Shown here: positions 1 through 11,400 of the stretch, piece by piece
Position numbering within the stretch: the stretch's first letter is position 1
How the letters are laid out: every line of letters starts with the position of its first letter
From: Puccinellia tenuiflora
Taxonomy: Eukaryota; Streptophyta; Magnoliopsida; Poales; Poaceae
NCBI GenBank assembly: GCA_012064385.1
Contig: QRDG01000131.1
Coordinates: 2,460,984 to 2,524,983, forward strand
Direction of reading: 5' to 3'
Length of the DNA: 64,000 bases
Made by a program: the position numbers and the translations under genes
Notes under the pieces: generated by a model
The model's input: only the letters and a program-made list of their open reading frames with translations
Told to the model about the DNA's origin: nothing
Database searches by the model: none

Positions 1-1250
1 AAAACTAGCGCTGCTGGGCCGCCTACCTAGTTGACGTCCGTGGGCGAGACGAGCCTATTCCTTGCAAGTGAGTGATGTACGTTTATTCTTTCCCCAGGTG
101 GGTGGCTCGGCCCACGGCCTCGTAGCCGGTAGCCGAGAAGATAATAAACTGATGTTCGAATGGGTTATCCGTATGCTCCGCGTACTGCGGAGCGTGCAAT
201 GCTCCACGTACCCCTCCGCGCTGGTGGGCCGGCCCAGTAAAGCCTCTCTGTTTTTTTTTTGTTTTTTCTTTCTTCTTTTTTTCTTTTCTTTTTCGTTTTT
301 TCTTTTTCATTTCCTTTTTCGTTCTTTTTTATGTTAATTTTCTCTTTTTCAATTTTGTCTTTTTATTTAGTTTAGTTTTATATTAAATAAATGTTTATGT
401 AGTGGAAAATACGAGTTGTTTTTTCTTGTTTAAATAATATAAATCTTACTGAAATTTTTCGGTACCATAAACATGTTAATATTTGAAAACCCATTCAGAT
501 GACATAAATGCGCCTATTGAAAAATCATACAAAAAACATAAAGTTCATATTTGAAAAAAATCATTCAAATAACATAACTATTTATGTTTCAAAAATGTTC
601 AAAGGAGATAAATATTCTTATTGAAAAATAGTTCAAATAAAAAACAATTATATTTAAAATATTGTTCAAATAACATAATTGTTCATGTTTTGAAAATCGT
701 TCAAATAAGATAATTTTTCTTATTGAAAAAATGTTCAAATACCATAAAAGTTCACACTAATATTAATGTAAATATTAAAAAAATGTTCATATAGCGTAAA
801 TGTTTATATGAATAATCGTTCAAATGAAACAACTGTTCTTTTTTGAAAATGTTCAAATACCATAAATATTTATATTTTAAAATTCGTTCAAATAATATAA
901 ATGTTCATTTTTAAAAATTGTTCAAATAGATCTATATATTTTTATTTTTTATATGTGATTTATTCTGACAATAAAGTTTTTATTTTTTCACAAATTGTGA
1001 ACACAATATTTACTGTAAAAACAGAAACAAAAAAGAAAAAAGTAAAATAAAACAGAAAAGAAAGATAAAAATAAAATCGGTACCTGTTATTGGGCCACGT
1101 AGGAGAGGCCCATCCCGGAATCCCTGCGTGCGGGAGCGAGCACGCTCCGCGCAGGTCGGGGAATAGGAGATCCCGTTCGAATGGGCTTGTAACCCCTGCA
1201 GGAACCGTGGGCTCCTAGGCCACGGCCACCCATATTGTCAGGCTCGATGA
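1..1250. other. AT-rich repetitive spacer with GC-rich flanks
   Basis: From about 241 to 1080 the sequence is very AT-rich, starting with a long T/C tract. It contains more than ten loosely spaced variants of GTTCAAATAACATAAATG. The flanks (1-240 and 1080-1250) are GC-rich and share the phrase GTTCGAATGGG in direct orientation. No coding frame looks real. The composition resembles the interior of the Helitron at 8485-13163, but I found no terminal signature, so the element type is unassigned. Confidence 0.4.
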
Positions 1251-2650
1251 AACTCGTCAGTTTGCTTTTTCGCCTGGGACGAAATTTTCTCTTTCTTCTT
1301 GAGATGAGAAGCGCGAGACGAATCTGTCACATCGATTCCAGATTGCTTGGCACATAATACTAGCAAAGTCCAACCGCATCAGATGCTCTGCACCAGGGTT
1401 CGCAACGTCCAATTAACCGCATCAACTGTTGCCGATGCCATGGCCAACCACCCCACGCAAGATTCCCCCTATTTTGTTCCTTCTCCCAAAGAAGGAGAAA
1501 ACCTTGCCAACTTTCGCCACATTTTTCTTTCTTCGTTCCTCCTCGCAAAGCCACTTTTTCTCGAATAAAAAAGAGGGGAATCTTCTCTTCCTGCCTGCCT
1601 GCCTGCCGAGTTCTTCGTCAGCATTGTGTGTACTTTCTCCCTGGCAATCGAGTGTGCTTCCAACACGCTCGTTTGGTTCTACTATGTGAGGTCATGTGAT
1701 GGAGGCATCATCAGAGCTCACAGGTAGATGGGGGCATCCCTTCGTTACCCCAAAGAGCAACCTGTTGCTGTTGGATCCATGCCAAAAGGAGACGATCGAG
1801 CAGAAAAGGCTCCTGCGCAGCTCTGCACTGTGCACAAGCATGCACTAACAATCTGTCAGGGTCAACAATAAACTTATAAATAGACCTAATAATTGTGTGA
1901 ATGTGTGCTAGCTAGACCATTTCGATCACAGAATCAAGCAGACAAGTCGAAATTGGCAGCAATATTGTATTTGAAGCCATATATTGACATGTGACAAGAC
2001 TAGCTAGGGTCTAGCTAGCTCCGAAAATATAACAGTAGTAGTAGTAGTAGTAAGAGTTAGCCGTATTTTCTACAGGGATGATGTCAAGAGAGTTTTTCAT
2101 TGGGCATTGGTCAGTGTTCAACGAAGAAATGGTAGCATAGGATAGTGTAAATTGCGTGGTGCCATGCCGTCATGGACGCGCGGTTGGGCGGACGAGTGAT
2201 TGTTTAACGCATTTTGGAGAAGCGTACGCGGATCCTAATTGGAGGGTTGTTGAGTACGGTGTTTACGTGGCTCCGCGCGATTCGGTCACCGCCGCTGCTT
2301 AGGTCTACATGAATGAGTCCTTAATCTAATGGTGATTTGTCCCTAATGATTGGTGCCACGGGCTCTTAGTGCTACTGTAGTTGTCAGCGGGCCTCGATCT
2401 GAAAGTGAAAGGTACGTACTTACTCCACGAGATGCTCCTCTCCTCCAGGTCGCCGGCTTTAATTATTCCGGCGAATGTACGCTCAATCGCCACTCGACAC
2501 CGCGTACCACTCCGGACGGAGGAACGAGACGAGACGAGCAGGAAGGATTCCTGCACCTAGCTACGCCCACAGGTACGTACTGGTGGAGCGAGAGGAGTAC
2601 TCCAGCAGAGGTGCATATGCAATCACCACATGCCGGACGGCGAAACAATA
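1251..2650. other. Intergenic spacer, no gene seen
   Basis: No convincing coding region, terminal repeat or RNA gene is visible. The only simple repeat is a short AGT/TAG trinucleotide microsatellite at about 2034-2053. Short open frames here have no recognisable domain. Confidence 0.5.
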
Positions 2651-4562
2651 TAAGGCTGGTGCCAACACGGGCGCGAGGCGGGGCGGTATCGTCCCGACGC
2701 GGGCGAGAACAAGGCGGGAGGGAGGCGAGACGAGAGCGGCGGCCGGCGGATCCGTCGCCGGGCGGGAGCGGGCGCTACCGCCCCGCTCTCGCCCGCGTTG
2801 GCGGCGGTAGGGGGGCGGTAGGGAGGTGGGAGCGGGGCGGCGCGCTGGCAGGGCGGGGCGAGAGCACGGCGTGGCAACGGCTAGCTGACGTGGCGAGCTC
2901 TGATTCGTCCACGTCAGCTAGCCGTTGAGGTATCCGTTGGAGCTTCAAAAAATCTATACCTACCTAATAATAAAGGCATTAAGGTTTCTTTGTCGGTCCG
3001 TCGTTCTTTTTACAATTTTACCCTCCCACTAAAATACATATTACTGCAGAATTGCCATTAAACGTTTTCTGTACCGGTTCACTCTTCTTTTCCCCCGAAC
3101 TATCCCCTCCTCCCGAGCGCAACACAAGCCCATTGAACACCGCCGCCACCCTCTCGATCTCCGTCTACCACTCCCAGAGGTCTAGAGCCGCCGCCCTCCT
3201 CCGGCCGGTGGAAGGAACAAGCGTTTAACTGAACCCCTTCCCCATGGACATACCGATCCTTGGTCGTTGCGGCCTGTGGGCGAGCTCTGCTCCCTGACCA
3301 TCCCAATCCTGCACACCACACGCCGCCTCCCTCCGTCCGGCGGGAGGAACGGAACCGCACGCCGCCCATCCCAACCCCGAGATCCTGGTCTTCCTGTGGC
3401 GATGCTTCCGTCGTGGCCGGATCTGGCGAACCCGGGGCTCACTGCTGTAGATTGCGAGGCAGAGGAAGAGGTGGGGTCTGCAGCAATAGAAGAACCGGCG
3501 GTGGCGGCAGGTGGGATTGGGGCGCTGGGAGGTTGTTCTTGCCGCTGCTGTGTGCACATGCGCGTTTTGCTGCCGCTGAGAACGGCTCAGAAGGTGAATA
3601 TCGTGATGCACATATTACTTTCAAGAGAGCAATGTGACTAACAAGTCTGACGTCTTGGCTCTTTTGACAAATCACCTGATGCGTTCTGAAGAACGTGGTG
3701 TTTCATCCCTGTTGAACTGTAGATTAAATTTATGCCTGCAGCTGCAACCCATGCATATTGACCGTAGTGTATCAACAACTGTTTGATGCTGCACTCTGAC
3801 GTGACATCGTGGTTCTTCAGCTGGGCATCAGTATGTCCGCCATGGCTAGCTAGAGATTTTAGTGACACAATCAGTGACTTCCATCCTGGTACATCTTCAC
3901 AGGTGTTGCACTTCAATATTTCAGAGTTTGTAGCACTACTTGATCCATAGAATGTACATAATATCTTATCATGCAAAACAAAACAACATTGATCTGTGGA
4001 GCCACTCACTATGTGGAAAGGTTAAAGTGGAGCTTCAATATTCGTTTTATTCCCTTAACAATATTTCGAGATTGGAGTTTGTTGAGTATGCAGCCTGAAT
4101 GATAAGTTCTGAAGGCCATCTATCCTCTTTACGCTCTGCTGTTATAAAATATCCTGAATCTCACCTCTCACGCCCCTAAATTAAACAAGCAAGTAAGCAT
4201 GACATATATTTAGAGGACAATATTTAGAGATGCGTATGCATATGACTTGTTAGATCAACACATAAGTGTACATTTTCTAACGTAAGTGTTCACGATTGAT
4301 AAATCGTAGCGATGTGCTTCTGTAGCAAACATGTCTCCTAAACAAAAGCTTTTAGTGTAAATGATCAGATACCCTAAAACAGTAAACCTGGCATCTACAC
4401 AAATCCGTTCATTCCGTGATATTACCATTCAGCTGATATATATGTACATGCTAATGAATTTACCCCTTTAATCAGTCTGTGATTAATCTATCTATCTATA
4501 CTATAATATTGCAATAGGTGGTGATGGTGCGTCATTAAAATTGCCCGTGAGATTAGATTAAA

Positions 4563-5570
4563 TTACCCACCAATGCCACGCACAAGTCGAAAAAACGGTT
4601 CGTAAAAAAAACTGCTCGCGGCCGCTACCCTGCCTCTACCGACCTCCTCGCAAGCTGCACCCGAGCACGACCTCCGCCGGCATGCTACCCCCTCTATCGC
4701 CGGGCTACACCTCGCCTCTCCAGACGTTGTGCAAGCTGCACCCGAGCACGACCTCCGCCGGCATGCTACCCCCTCTATCGCCGGGCTACACCTCGCCTCT
4801 CCAGACGTTGTGATGTCGCGCCGCGCCGCCGCCGCCGCCGTAACGGTTCCTCTGCGCCGTCCGGGTCGCCGCCTCTCAGTAGCCGAATCGAATCGGGCAC
4901 ATAGCTGTGACCGACCCCCGGCTCCCCGGGTCGCTGCCCCTAGACTCCTCGCGGCGGGGCGCCCGAACACGGAGGAAGACGACGCCAATGCCACCTCGTT
5001 CCTGAGAGAGGAGGGATCCCTAGACCTCGGGCTGCTGCCCCTCCACCTCGCGCTCGATCTGGAGCAGGGAAGGAAGAGTACAGAGGGGGATGGAAGAAGG
5101 GGAGGGGGGCAGTGAGGGTGGCCGAGCAGCCGCCGCAAATCTGGCCGCCTGCATCGTCCCCATCAGCTTCTCTCTGGCTGGAAATTGGAGAGGGAGAGGA
5201 GGCTGGAGAGGGTGGGAGCTACTGCACGGTGAGCGGAGAAATTGGAGGCTGGAAATTGGAGAGGATGAGGGGACGAAAGGAAGTTGGAAATTGTGAGGAC
5301 AGAGGGACGGACGGAGAAGAGGCAACACAGAAGTTGGTGCGTGTGGTGCAGGGAATTGGAGATGGGGGAAGAAAAGAGCACAGGTGTCGCGCTAACCACA
5401 CGCTGGAGCCTGCAGTTAGCATGAATCTTGCCGTTGGACGCCAACCTGCTCCGCTGGGCTCTGCAATTTTGCATACGAAGATAGTACTGCCGTTGATTTG
5501 GTGGCATACGGAAGAAACAAAGCAATTGGAGGGGGAGCAGTTCATGCGCGGTGGTACAGTGAGAGGATAA
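4563..5570. other. GC-rich Helitron cargo, no recognisable gene
   Basis: This part of the Helitron is GC-rich and open in several frames on both strands. A minus-strand frame of about 190 codons (4563-5138) repeats a 27-residue segment because the DNA underneath is tandemly duplicated. No known domain is visible in any frame. It may be captured host sequence, but the sequence alone does not show from which gene. Confidence 0.3.
4650..4811. repeat. 81-bp perfect tandem duplication
   Basis: Two adjacent 81-bp units begin with GCAAGCTGCACCCGAGCACG at 4650 and 4731 and match across their length. The unit is a multiple of three, so it stays in frame with the surrounding open frames. Confidence 0.85.
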
Positions 5571-6074
5571 GAAAGTTTTTTATATTAGACAAAGGCAATC
5601 TGTGGTGGAGAGAAGACTAACCAGATTTAAGCTACTAAATTAATTTTTTATTCATAGTCTGATCATAATAACTAACTTCCATCTCTGTATTGCGCCAGTC
5701 TTCAACTTGTTGTGGTTGATCTTTTTTTTGCGTCGTATAACATAGATTCCGAGGGGATTATATAAAAACAAGAAGTGAATGGTTACAAATAATGTAAACA
5801 AATGTATATGTTATAATGGACGCTAAATGATTTTTCGTCGGGATGTTCATTTAGTAGTACCATAATTTCACAAAAGGAGATGGTTTTGAGCAATTCGAGT
5901 TATACAGGAAATATTTGGCAACTGGATATTTGTGTTATTTTGACCACTTATTTCATTAAAGATTATACTCCCTCTTTGATCCTGAACTTACAATATTTTC
6001 TTGATAGAAAATATTTAAAAACTCAATTTGTAGCAACGACGCAGCCCGAGCCAACTTCGACGTGAATTAAAGAG

Positions 6075-6235
6075 TCGTCGCAGGTTGGTAGTGGATAGTA
6101 ACCACGAGTCGGTTATAAACACCGATTTTAGCCGTGAAGAAGACGGCACCACTTGGTGGTTGGCAAAACCACGTCAGTTATAGACATCGATTTTAGCCGT
6201 GAAGGAGCTAGCGCCGGTTGGTAGTAGCTACGGGA
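6075..6235. repeat. Subterminal tandem repeat of the Helitron
   Basis: Two diverged units of about 65 bp each contain GATTTTAGCCGTGAAG (near 6123 and 6190), followed by a variable GC-rich part and a GGTTGGTAGTRG-like phrase. They lie about 130 bp before the Helitron 3' end. Confidence 0.55.
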
Positions 6236-6330
6236 GAAAAGGGCATCACGTGCGACAAGAAGGCACTAGCCATCATGGGAGGTATAGGTGGCATCAGGGT
6301 TACGCGAGGTAGTTGAATAATAACATTCAA

Positions 6331-6348
6331 CCCGTAGCAACACACGGG
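6331..6348 (+). other. Helitron 3' hairpin
   Basis: CCCGT (6331-6335) pairs with ACGGG (6344-6348) around an 8-nt loop, followed by 8 nt and the terminal CTAG. This is the expected rolling-circle termination structure. Confidence 0.75.
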
Positions 6349-6405
6349 CATTTGTGCTAGTTTGAAAAAAATTGCAAAAAATTCTAAATTTCATCCCCAA
6401 CCCCC

Positions 6406-6413
6406 TATAAATA
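6406..6413 (+). promoter_or_regulatory. TATA box of Harbinger ORF1
   Basis: TATAAATA lies 77 bp upstream of the ORF1 ATG at 6490, within a CCCC-rich context typical of grass promoters. The Helitron ends 45 bp before it. Confidence 0.55.
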
Positions 6414-6489
6414 CCCCCACCTGGTTTCACTCATTCCACACCCCACTTCATCTCATTTCTCTCCTCCACTCTCCCAAATCTTCTCCACC

Positions 6490-7768
6490 ATGTCGGGTTG
6501 GTCTCCAGATTTCACCCCATTCACCGATCTCTTGCAGTCCGACGCGTCACCAGCCCCTCCCCAAGATGATTTCTCTCCGACACATCGTCGCTCCGATGTC
6601 GGTTCTTCGCCGCATCCCCGAGTATTACTCCCCTCAGGCGCACCACCTCCGGGGCCATATGGTCCATACCATCCACCTCCGGGGCCATATGCTCCATACC
6701 CTCCGCCTCCGTATCCATACCCTCCACCTCCACATGCTCCACCTACAGGTAGCGGGAGTGGGACTCTACCTCCGTACCCACCACCTTCGTACGGTCCATA
6801 TGCTCCACCTCCATATGCTCCACCTCCATATGCTCCATACGCGCCATACCCCCCACCACCTCCTACACCCACTGCTCCAAGCTCCGGCTCCGAGTCTCAA
6901 AACGAAGTCGCGGAAACAATCCAACCTAAGCGTCCAAAGAGGCTTGACTGGACAACTGCGGACGAGGAAAAACTGGTAATTTAATTACCCGTCATCTATT
7001 TAATATGGAATTTTCTTTTATATGACTAACAATATCTATTTTGGGGTAGGTTCATGCTTGAATTTTTCACTCTAAGGACTCTATCGCCGGTAATAGCAAG
7101 ACCGGCATTAGTTTTTGGGTCAGATAGCTGAAACCTTCAACTCTACCTCGGCACCTTCCCGTCGTCGGACCGCGAAGCAACTGAAGGATCATTGGAACGT
7201 CTACAACCGTGAGGTGTCCATGTTTAATGGATACTACATCCAAGAAGAAGGTTTACGTCAGAGTGGAGCAGACGATGCAATGGTCATGCAGGCGGCAATG
7301 GCGAGGTACGAGAATGACATAAGAGTGACTCAGCCTTTCAGACGCCACCACTGGTGGCAAGCTGTTCGCAATGAACCGAAGTGGAAAGGACAACATGGTC
7401 CTGGTAGTGGATCCGATTCCACTGCCAAGAGAAGCCGCCTCGGAGTTTCTGGTGAGTACAGCTCTAGCGAGGCGACGGAGGAGGATCGTCCAATAGGCCG
7501 CGATAGGGCCAAGGCGACGGCACGGAGGGAGAAGGGAAGGAGGAAGGGGAAGGAATCCTCATCAAGCAGTGAGGTAGCAAGTAAAGCCTTCACAATGAAG
7601 AACATGTGGAGTGGTTTAGTGAAGGCTAAGCTACTCAAGCAATGGAACAAAATGAAGGACCGATCAACCACCGACATGGACGAAGCAGAAAAACACACAC
7701 ATGCGAAGGCCATGAAGATGGTGGAAAAAGAGCTTGGGCTGCAAGATGATGAGGATGAGGAGGATTAG
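6490..7768 (+). pseudogene. PIF/Harbinger Myb-like ORF1, broken
   Basis: Harbinger ORF1 proteins are Myb/SANT-type DNA-binding partners that help the DDE transposase reach the element ends. Exon 1 (6490-6975) encodes a Pro/Tyr-rich N-terminus with repeated YAPPP and GPY motifs, then PKRPKRLDWTTADEEKL, the start of the Myb-like domain. A GT-AG intron (6976-7049) follows. Exon 2 continues the trihelix-like domain (DSIAGNSKTG, RRTAKQLKDHWN) and ends in a Lys/Ser-rich, NAM-associated-type C-terminus with an acidic tail (stop at 7766-7768). Two lesions are visible: TGA at 7059-7061 where the family has Trp, and a 1-bp deletion near 7116 that separates SFW from GQIAETF. The first and last thirds remain open, so decay looks recent. 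Confidence 0.8.
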
Positions 7769-8000
7769 AATGTATTTTTTTATTTATTATGTATTTTTTT
7801 ATTATGCAATTTTATTAATTATTATGTAATCGGTAACATTTGTAGTTCAATAAAATTATTTTCTTACATTATTTTGAATGTCTAAACAAAAGCGAGTGAA
7901 ATAACTAAATATGAAAAAGAAATGCTGATGTGGATGAGAGAAGTGAGAGCTAGCACTATGTGGCGAGGCTATAGCCGGCGGTGCACTGGCACCAGCCTAA

Positions 8001-8484
8001 CCGTGTGGTACCTCTCCTGCGATCGACTCTCCGGCGCCGTTCTTTTCCCCGGCCGGACTGACAAACACGGAGCCGCCGGCCGCCGGAGCCTAAATTAAGC
8101 GGCGGCGTGCACATCGATCACGTAGCCGCCGGAGGGTATGCAAGGTGGGTGGTGGTTGGTCACGTCCTGTACGTAACGTACGGGACCGCAACGTGGGTGA
8201 CAGCGAGGGATCCATCCCGTAGTTCCGTTCGCGTCATCCATCGGCACGCCGGATGCGTCCATCGCGAAAGCCCCCAACCAGATAGGCTCCAAAAACCCTC
8301 GATCAGGAGGCGACACGGCTGTACGGTGCTTCACGCCAGCCGATCTTGTTAATTTCACGCTCGGAATGCTCGATCCAGTCGCTAACTACCAAGTTGCTAG
8401 TACTAAACGTAGCCGTTAGTTGCTAGTTGCAAATGCTTATAGTTAATTTAATCTGCTTTAGTTTACCGGTCGGCGGCAGAAGAA
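8001..8484. other. Spacer between Harbinger element and Helitron
   Basis: Moderately GC-rich DNA with no supported gene or repeat. Confidence 0.5.
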
Positions 8485-11400
8485 TCTATCTATATATAAA
8501 AGAAGGACGAATCCTCGCCTCAGGAGCGCTCGGCTACTGTTCACAGCTACCGGAATCCCTGTAGCGCTACAGTACTACAGGAACCGGGCGATCCCGGCCG
8601 TCCGCCGGCGATCCGACGGTCTGAGGGACGCGTCGATGACGCTTTTGCACAAACGCCCCTGTGGAAAACGGAAATCGAACCCGCAGTCCACGTTTCAACG
8701 TGCGGAGGGACCGAATTGCGAATTCCGAAAAACAGGAGGACTTTTTTGTAAAACTTCCGCAGACCCCCCCTCCCTCCCTCTCTCTCCCGCGCGGCGGCGA
8801 TGCCGCCGACGCCGCCGACGCGCGGCGCGGCCACCCTGCTGCTCCTCGCTCGAATCCGACAAGACCGGGAGCTCCGCCGCCGCGCCCTTTCCCGCCTCGC
8901 CGCGGATCAGCTGCCGGTAAGCCGCGCCGTCGCCGGAATCACCGCCGCCACGCCCCCTGCCGTCCGCGGCGTCCGCGCGCCGCCGCCGCCGCTCCGGTGG
9001 CCCAAAATGGGCGGCGCCACCACCTGCGGCCACCCCGCGCCGAGCCGCATCCAGCGCGCCCAGCCCCGCGTCCCGCGTCGCGGTGGCGCCGCCTGGCCAT
9101 GGTCGCCGTTGCCGCCGCGTGACCGGCCGCCGTCGACGCCATCGTGACGTCGACAGTGGGCTTGGGCCGCAGAGATGGGCTCCGGCCAGTTTTTTTTTTT
9201 CCTTTTCCTTTTTCCATCTTTTTTCTTTTTCTGAATCTTTTTGAACTGTTCAAACACATATCCAAAACAATTGAAACCAAATTCTACAAGTTTGGAAAAA
9301 AAATGATTAGGTAAATTTTATTTTTCCGAATCTTTTGAACTTTTAAAACACATATCCAAAACAATTGAGACCAAATTCTATAAATTTGAAAAAAAAAAAG
9401 AAAATATTAGGTAAATTTCCAAATGAAATAAGACCAGATTCCACAAATTTTTTTAAAAAATCACTACATTTGTTCTATTAGATAAATAATTTGACAAAAT
9501 GAAAATTCATTTACCCTAATTATGGCTTGATTCCGGAGTGAATTTAACAAATACAAATAACTTTAAACAAAAAAAATGTTTGCTCATATACAAAAAATAG
9601 CCACCGCATTTAAAAAAAAGAGTTAAAATCATTTGCTCTAACTGTGGCTGTATTCAAAAAAAAAATGTTTGGGTAAATTTCCAAATGAAATGAGACAAAA
9701 TAGTCACTACATTTGAAAACAAATGTTTCAAAAAAAAAGTTAAATTCATTTGCTCTAACTATGGCTGTATTTAAAAAAAAGGTCTGATTAATAATCACTG
9801 TAATTGAAAAAAAAAGATTAGGTAAATTTCCAAATGAAGTAAGACCAGATTCCACAATTTTGTAAAAAAAAAACGAAACAAAACAAAATAGTCCCTACAT
9901 TTCGCATTTAAAAAAAAAAGAGTTAAATTCATTTGCTCCGACTATGCCTGTATTAGATAAAAAAATGATTAGGTAAATTTCCCAAATGAAATGAGACCAC
10001 AATAGTCACTACATTCTAAAACAAATGATTGATTAGAAAATTTCTTTCACAAAATGCAAAATCATTTACTCTAATTATGGCTTGCTTCTAAATTGAATTC
10101 AAAAAATACAAATAGCTTCAAGGAAAAAATGTTTGCTTACATACATTTTCAAACCAAAAGAAACCAAATTCCATAGATTTGTAAAGAAAACAGAATAGCC
10201 ACTAATTTTTGGGAAAAAAATGATTAGATCAGTATTTCAACAGAATGCAAAGGCATTTGCTCTAACTATGGTTGTATTTAAAAAAAAGGTCTGATTAATT
10301 GTCACTGTAATTGAAAAAAAAATGATTAGGTTAATTTTCAAAATAGCCACCACATTGAACAAATGTTTGATTAGATACATAATTTGACAAAATGCACATT
10401 CATTTACTCTAATTATGGCTTGATTCCAAAATGAATTTAATAAAAAATATTTGCTTATATACATTTCCAAATAAAATGAAACCAAATTGCACAAATTTGT
10501 GAACAAAATAGCCACGGCATTTAAAAAAAAAGAGTTAAATTCATTTGCTCTAACTATGGCTGTATTCAAAAAAAATGATTGGGTAAATTTCCAAATGAAA
10601 TGAGACCAAAATAGTCACTACATTTGAAAACAAATGTTTGATTACATAGATAATTTGACACAATGCAAATTCATTTACTCCAATTATGGCTTGATTCTAA
10701 AATTAATTTAATAAATACAAATAACTACATTTGAAAACAAATGTTTGATTACATAGATAATTTGACACAATGCAAATTCATTTACTCCAAATTATGGCTT
10801 GATTCTAAAATTAATTTAATAAATATTTCCAAATGAAATGACACCAAAATAGTCACTACATTTGAAAACAAATGTTTGATTACATAGATAATTTGACACA
10901 ATGCAAATTCATTTACTCCAATTATGGCTTGATTCTAAATTAATTTAATAAATACAAATAACTACATTTGAAAACAAATGTTTGATTACATAGATAATTT
11001 GACACAATGCAAATTCATTTACTCCAAATTATGGCTTGATTCTAAAATTAATTTAATAAATACAAATAACTTCAAACAAAAAAAAAATGTTTTCTTACAT
11101 ACATTTGCTTTAACTATGGCCGTATTAAATCAAAAATGATTTGCTTACATACATTTGCTTTAACTGAGACCTAATTCCACAAATTTGTGAACAGAATAGC
11201 CACCGCATTTAAACAAAAGAGTTAAATTCATTTGCTTTAACTATGGCCGTATTCAAAAAAAAATGAATAGGTACAATTCCAAATGAAATGAGACCAAAAT
11301 GATTGATTAGATGGATATTTGAAAAAATGCAAATTCATTTACTCTGATTATGGCTTGCTTCTGAATTGAAATAAATGTACATATAAATAACTACAAAGAA

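Larger units (their letters stand above)
2953..6360 (+). mobile_element. Non-autonomous Helitron inside the Harbinger element
   Basis: The element starts TCTATACCTACCTAATAATA and ends GTGCTAG, lying exactly between A (2952) and T (6361), the Helitron target. A hairpin with stem CCCGT/ACGGG and an 8-nt loop (6331-6348) lies 8 nt before CTAG, the usual rolling-circle terminator layout. No Rep/helicase frame is present, so it is non-autonomous. A second head-like sequence, TCTATCTATCTATACTATAA, begins at 4487, so the element may be a fusion or use an alternative 5' end. The insertion point is about 45 bp upstream of the host element's TATA box. Confidence 0.8.
2654..7997 (+). mobile_element. PIF/Harbinger element (ORF1-only), interrupted by a Helitron
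   Basis: The left end begins GGCTGGTGCCA and the right end finishes TGGCACCAGCC, an 11-bp terminal inverted repeat. A 3-bp duplication TAA lies directly outside both ends (2651-2653 and 7998-8000), as PIF/Harbinger elements make. The element holds a Myb-like ORF1 pseudogene (6490-7768) but no DDE transposase, so it would have depended on another copy. Subtracting the Helitron at 2953-6360 leaves about 1.9 kb. Its left 300 bp are strongly GC-rich, with a CGTCAGCTAGCCGTTG block repeated in inverted form around 2875-2930. Confidence 0.8.

Noticed and set aside
5020..5570. Several overlapping open frames of 100-150 codons on both strands
   Set aside because: They lie in GC-rich Helitron cargo, overlap each other and show no domain or codon pattern.
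8547..9280. GC-rich frames with Arg/Ala/Pro runs
   Set aside because: They are compositional; frames are open on both strands at once and contain no motif.
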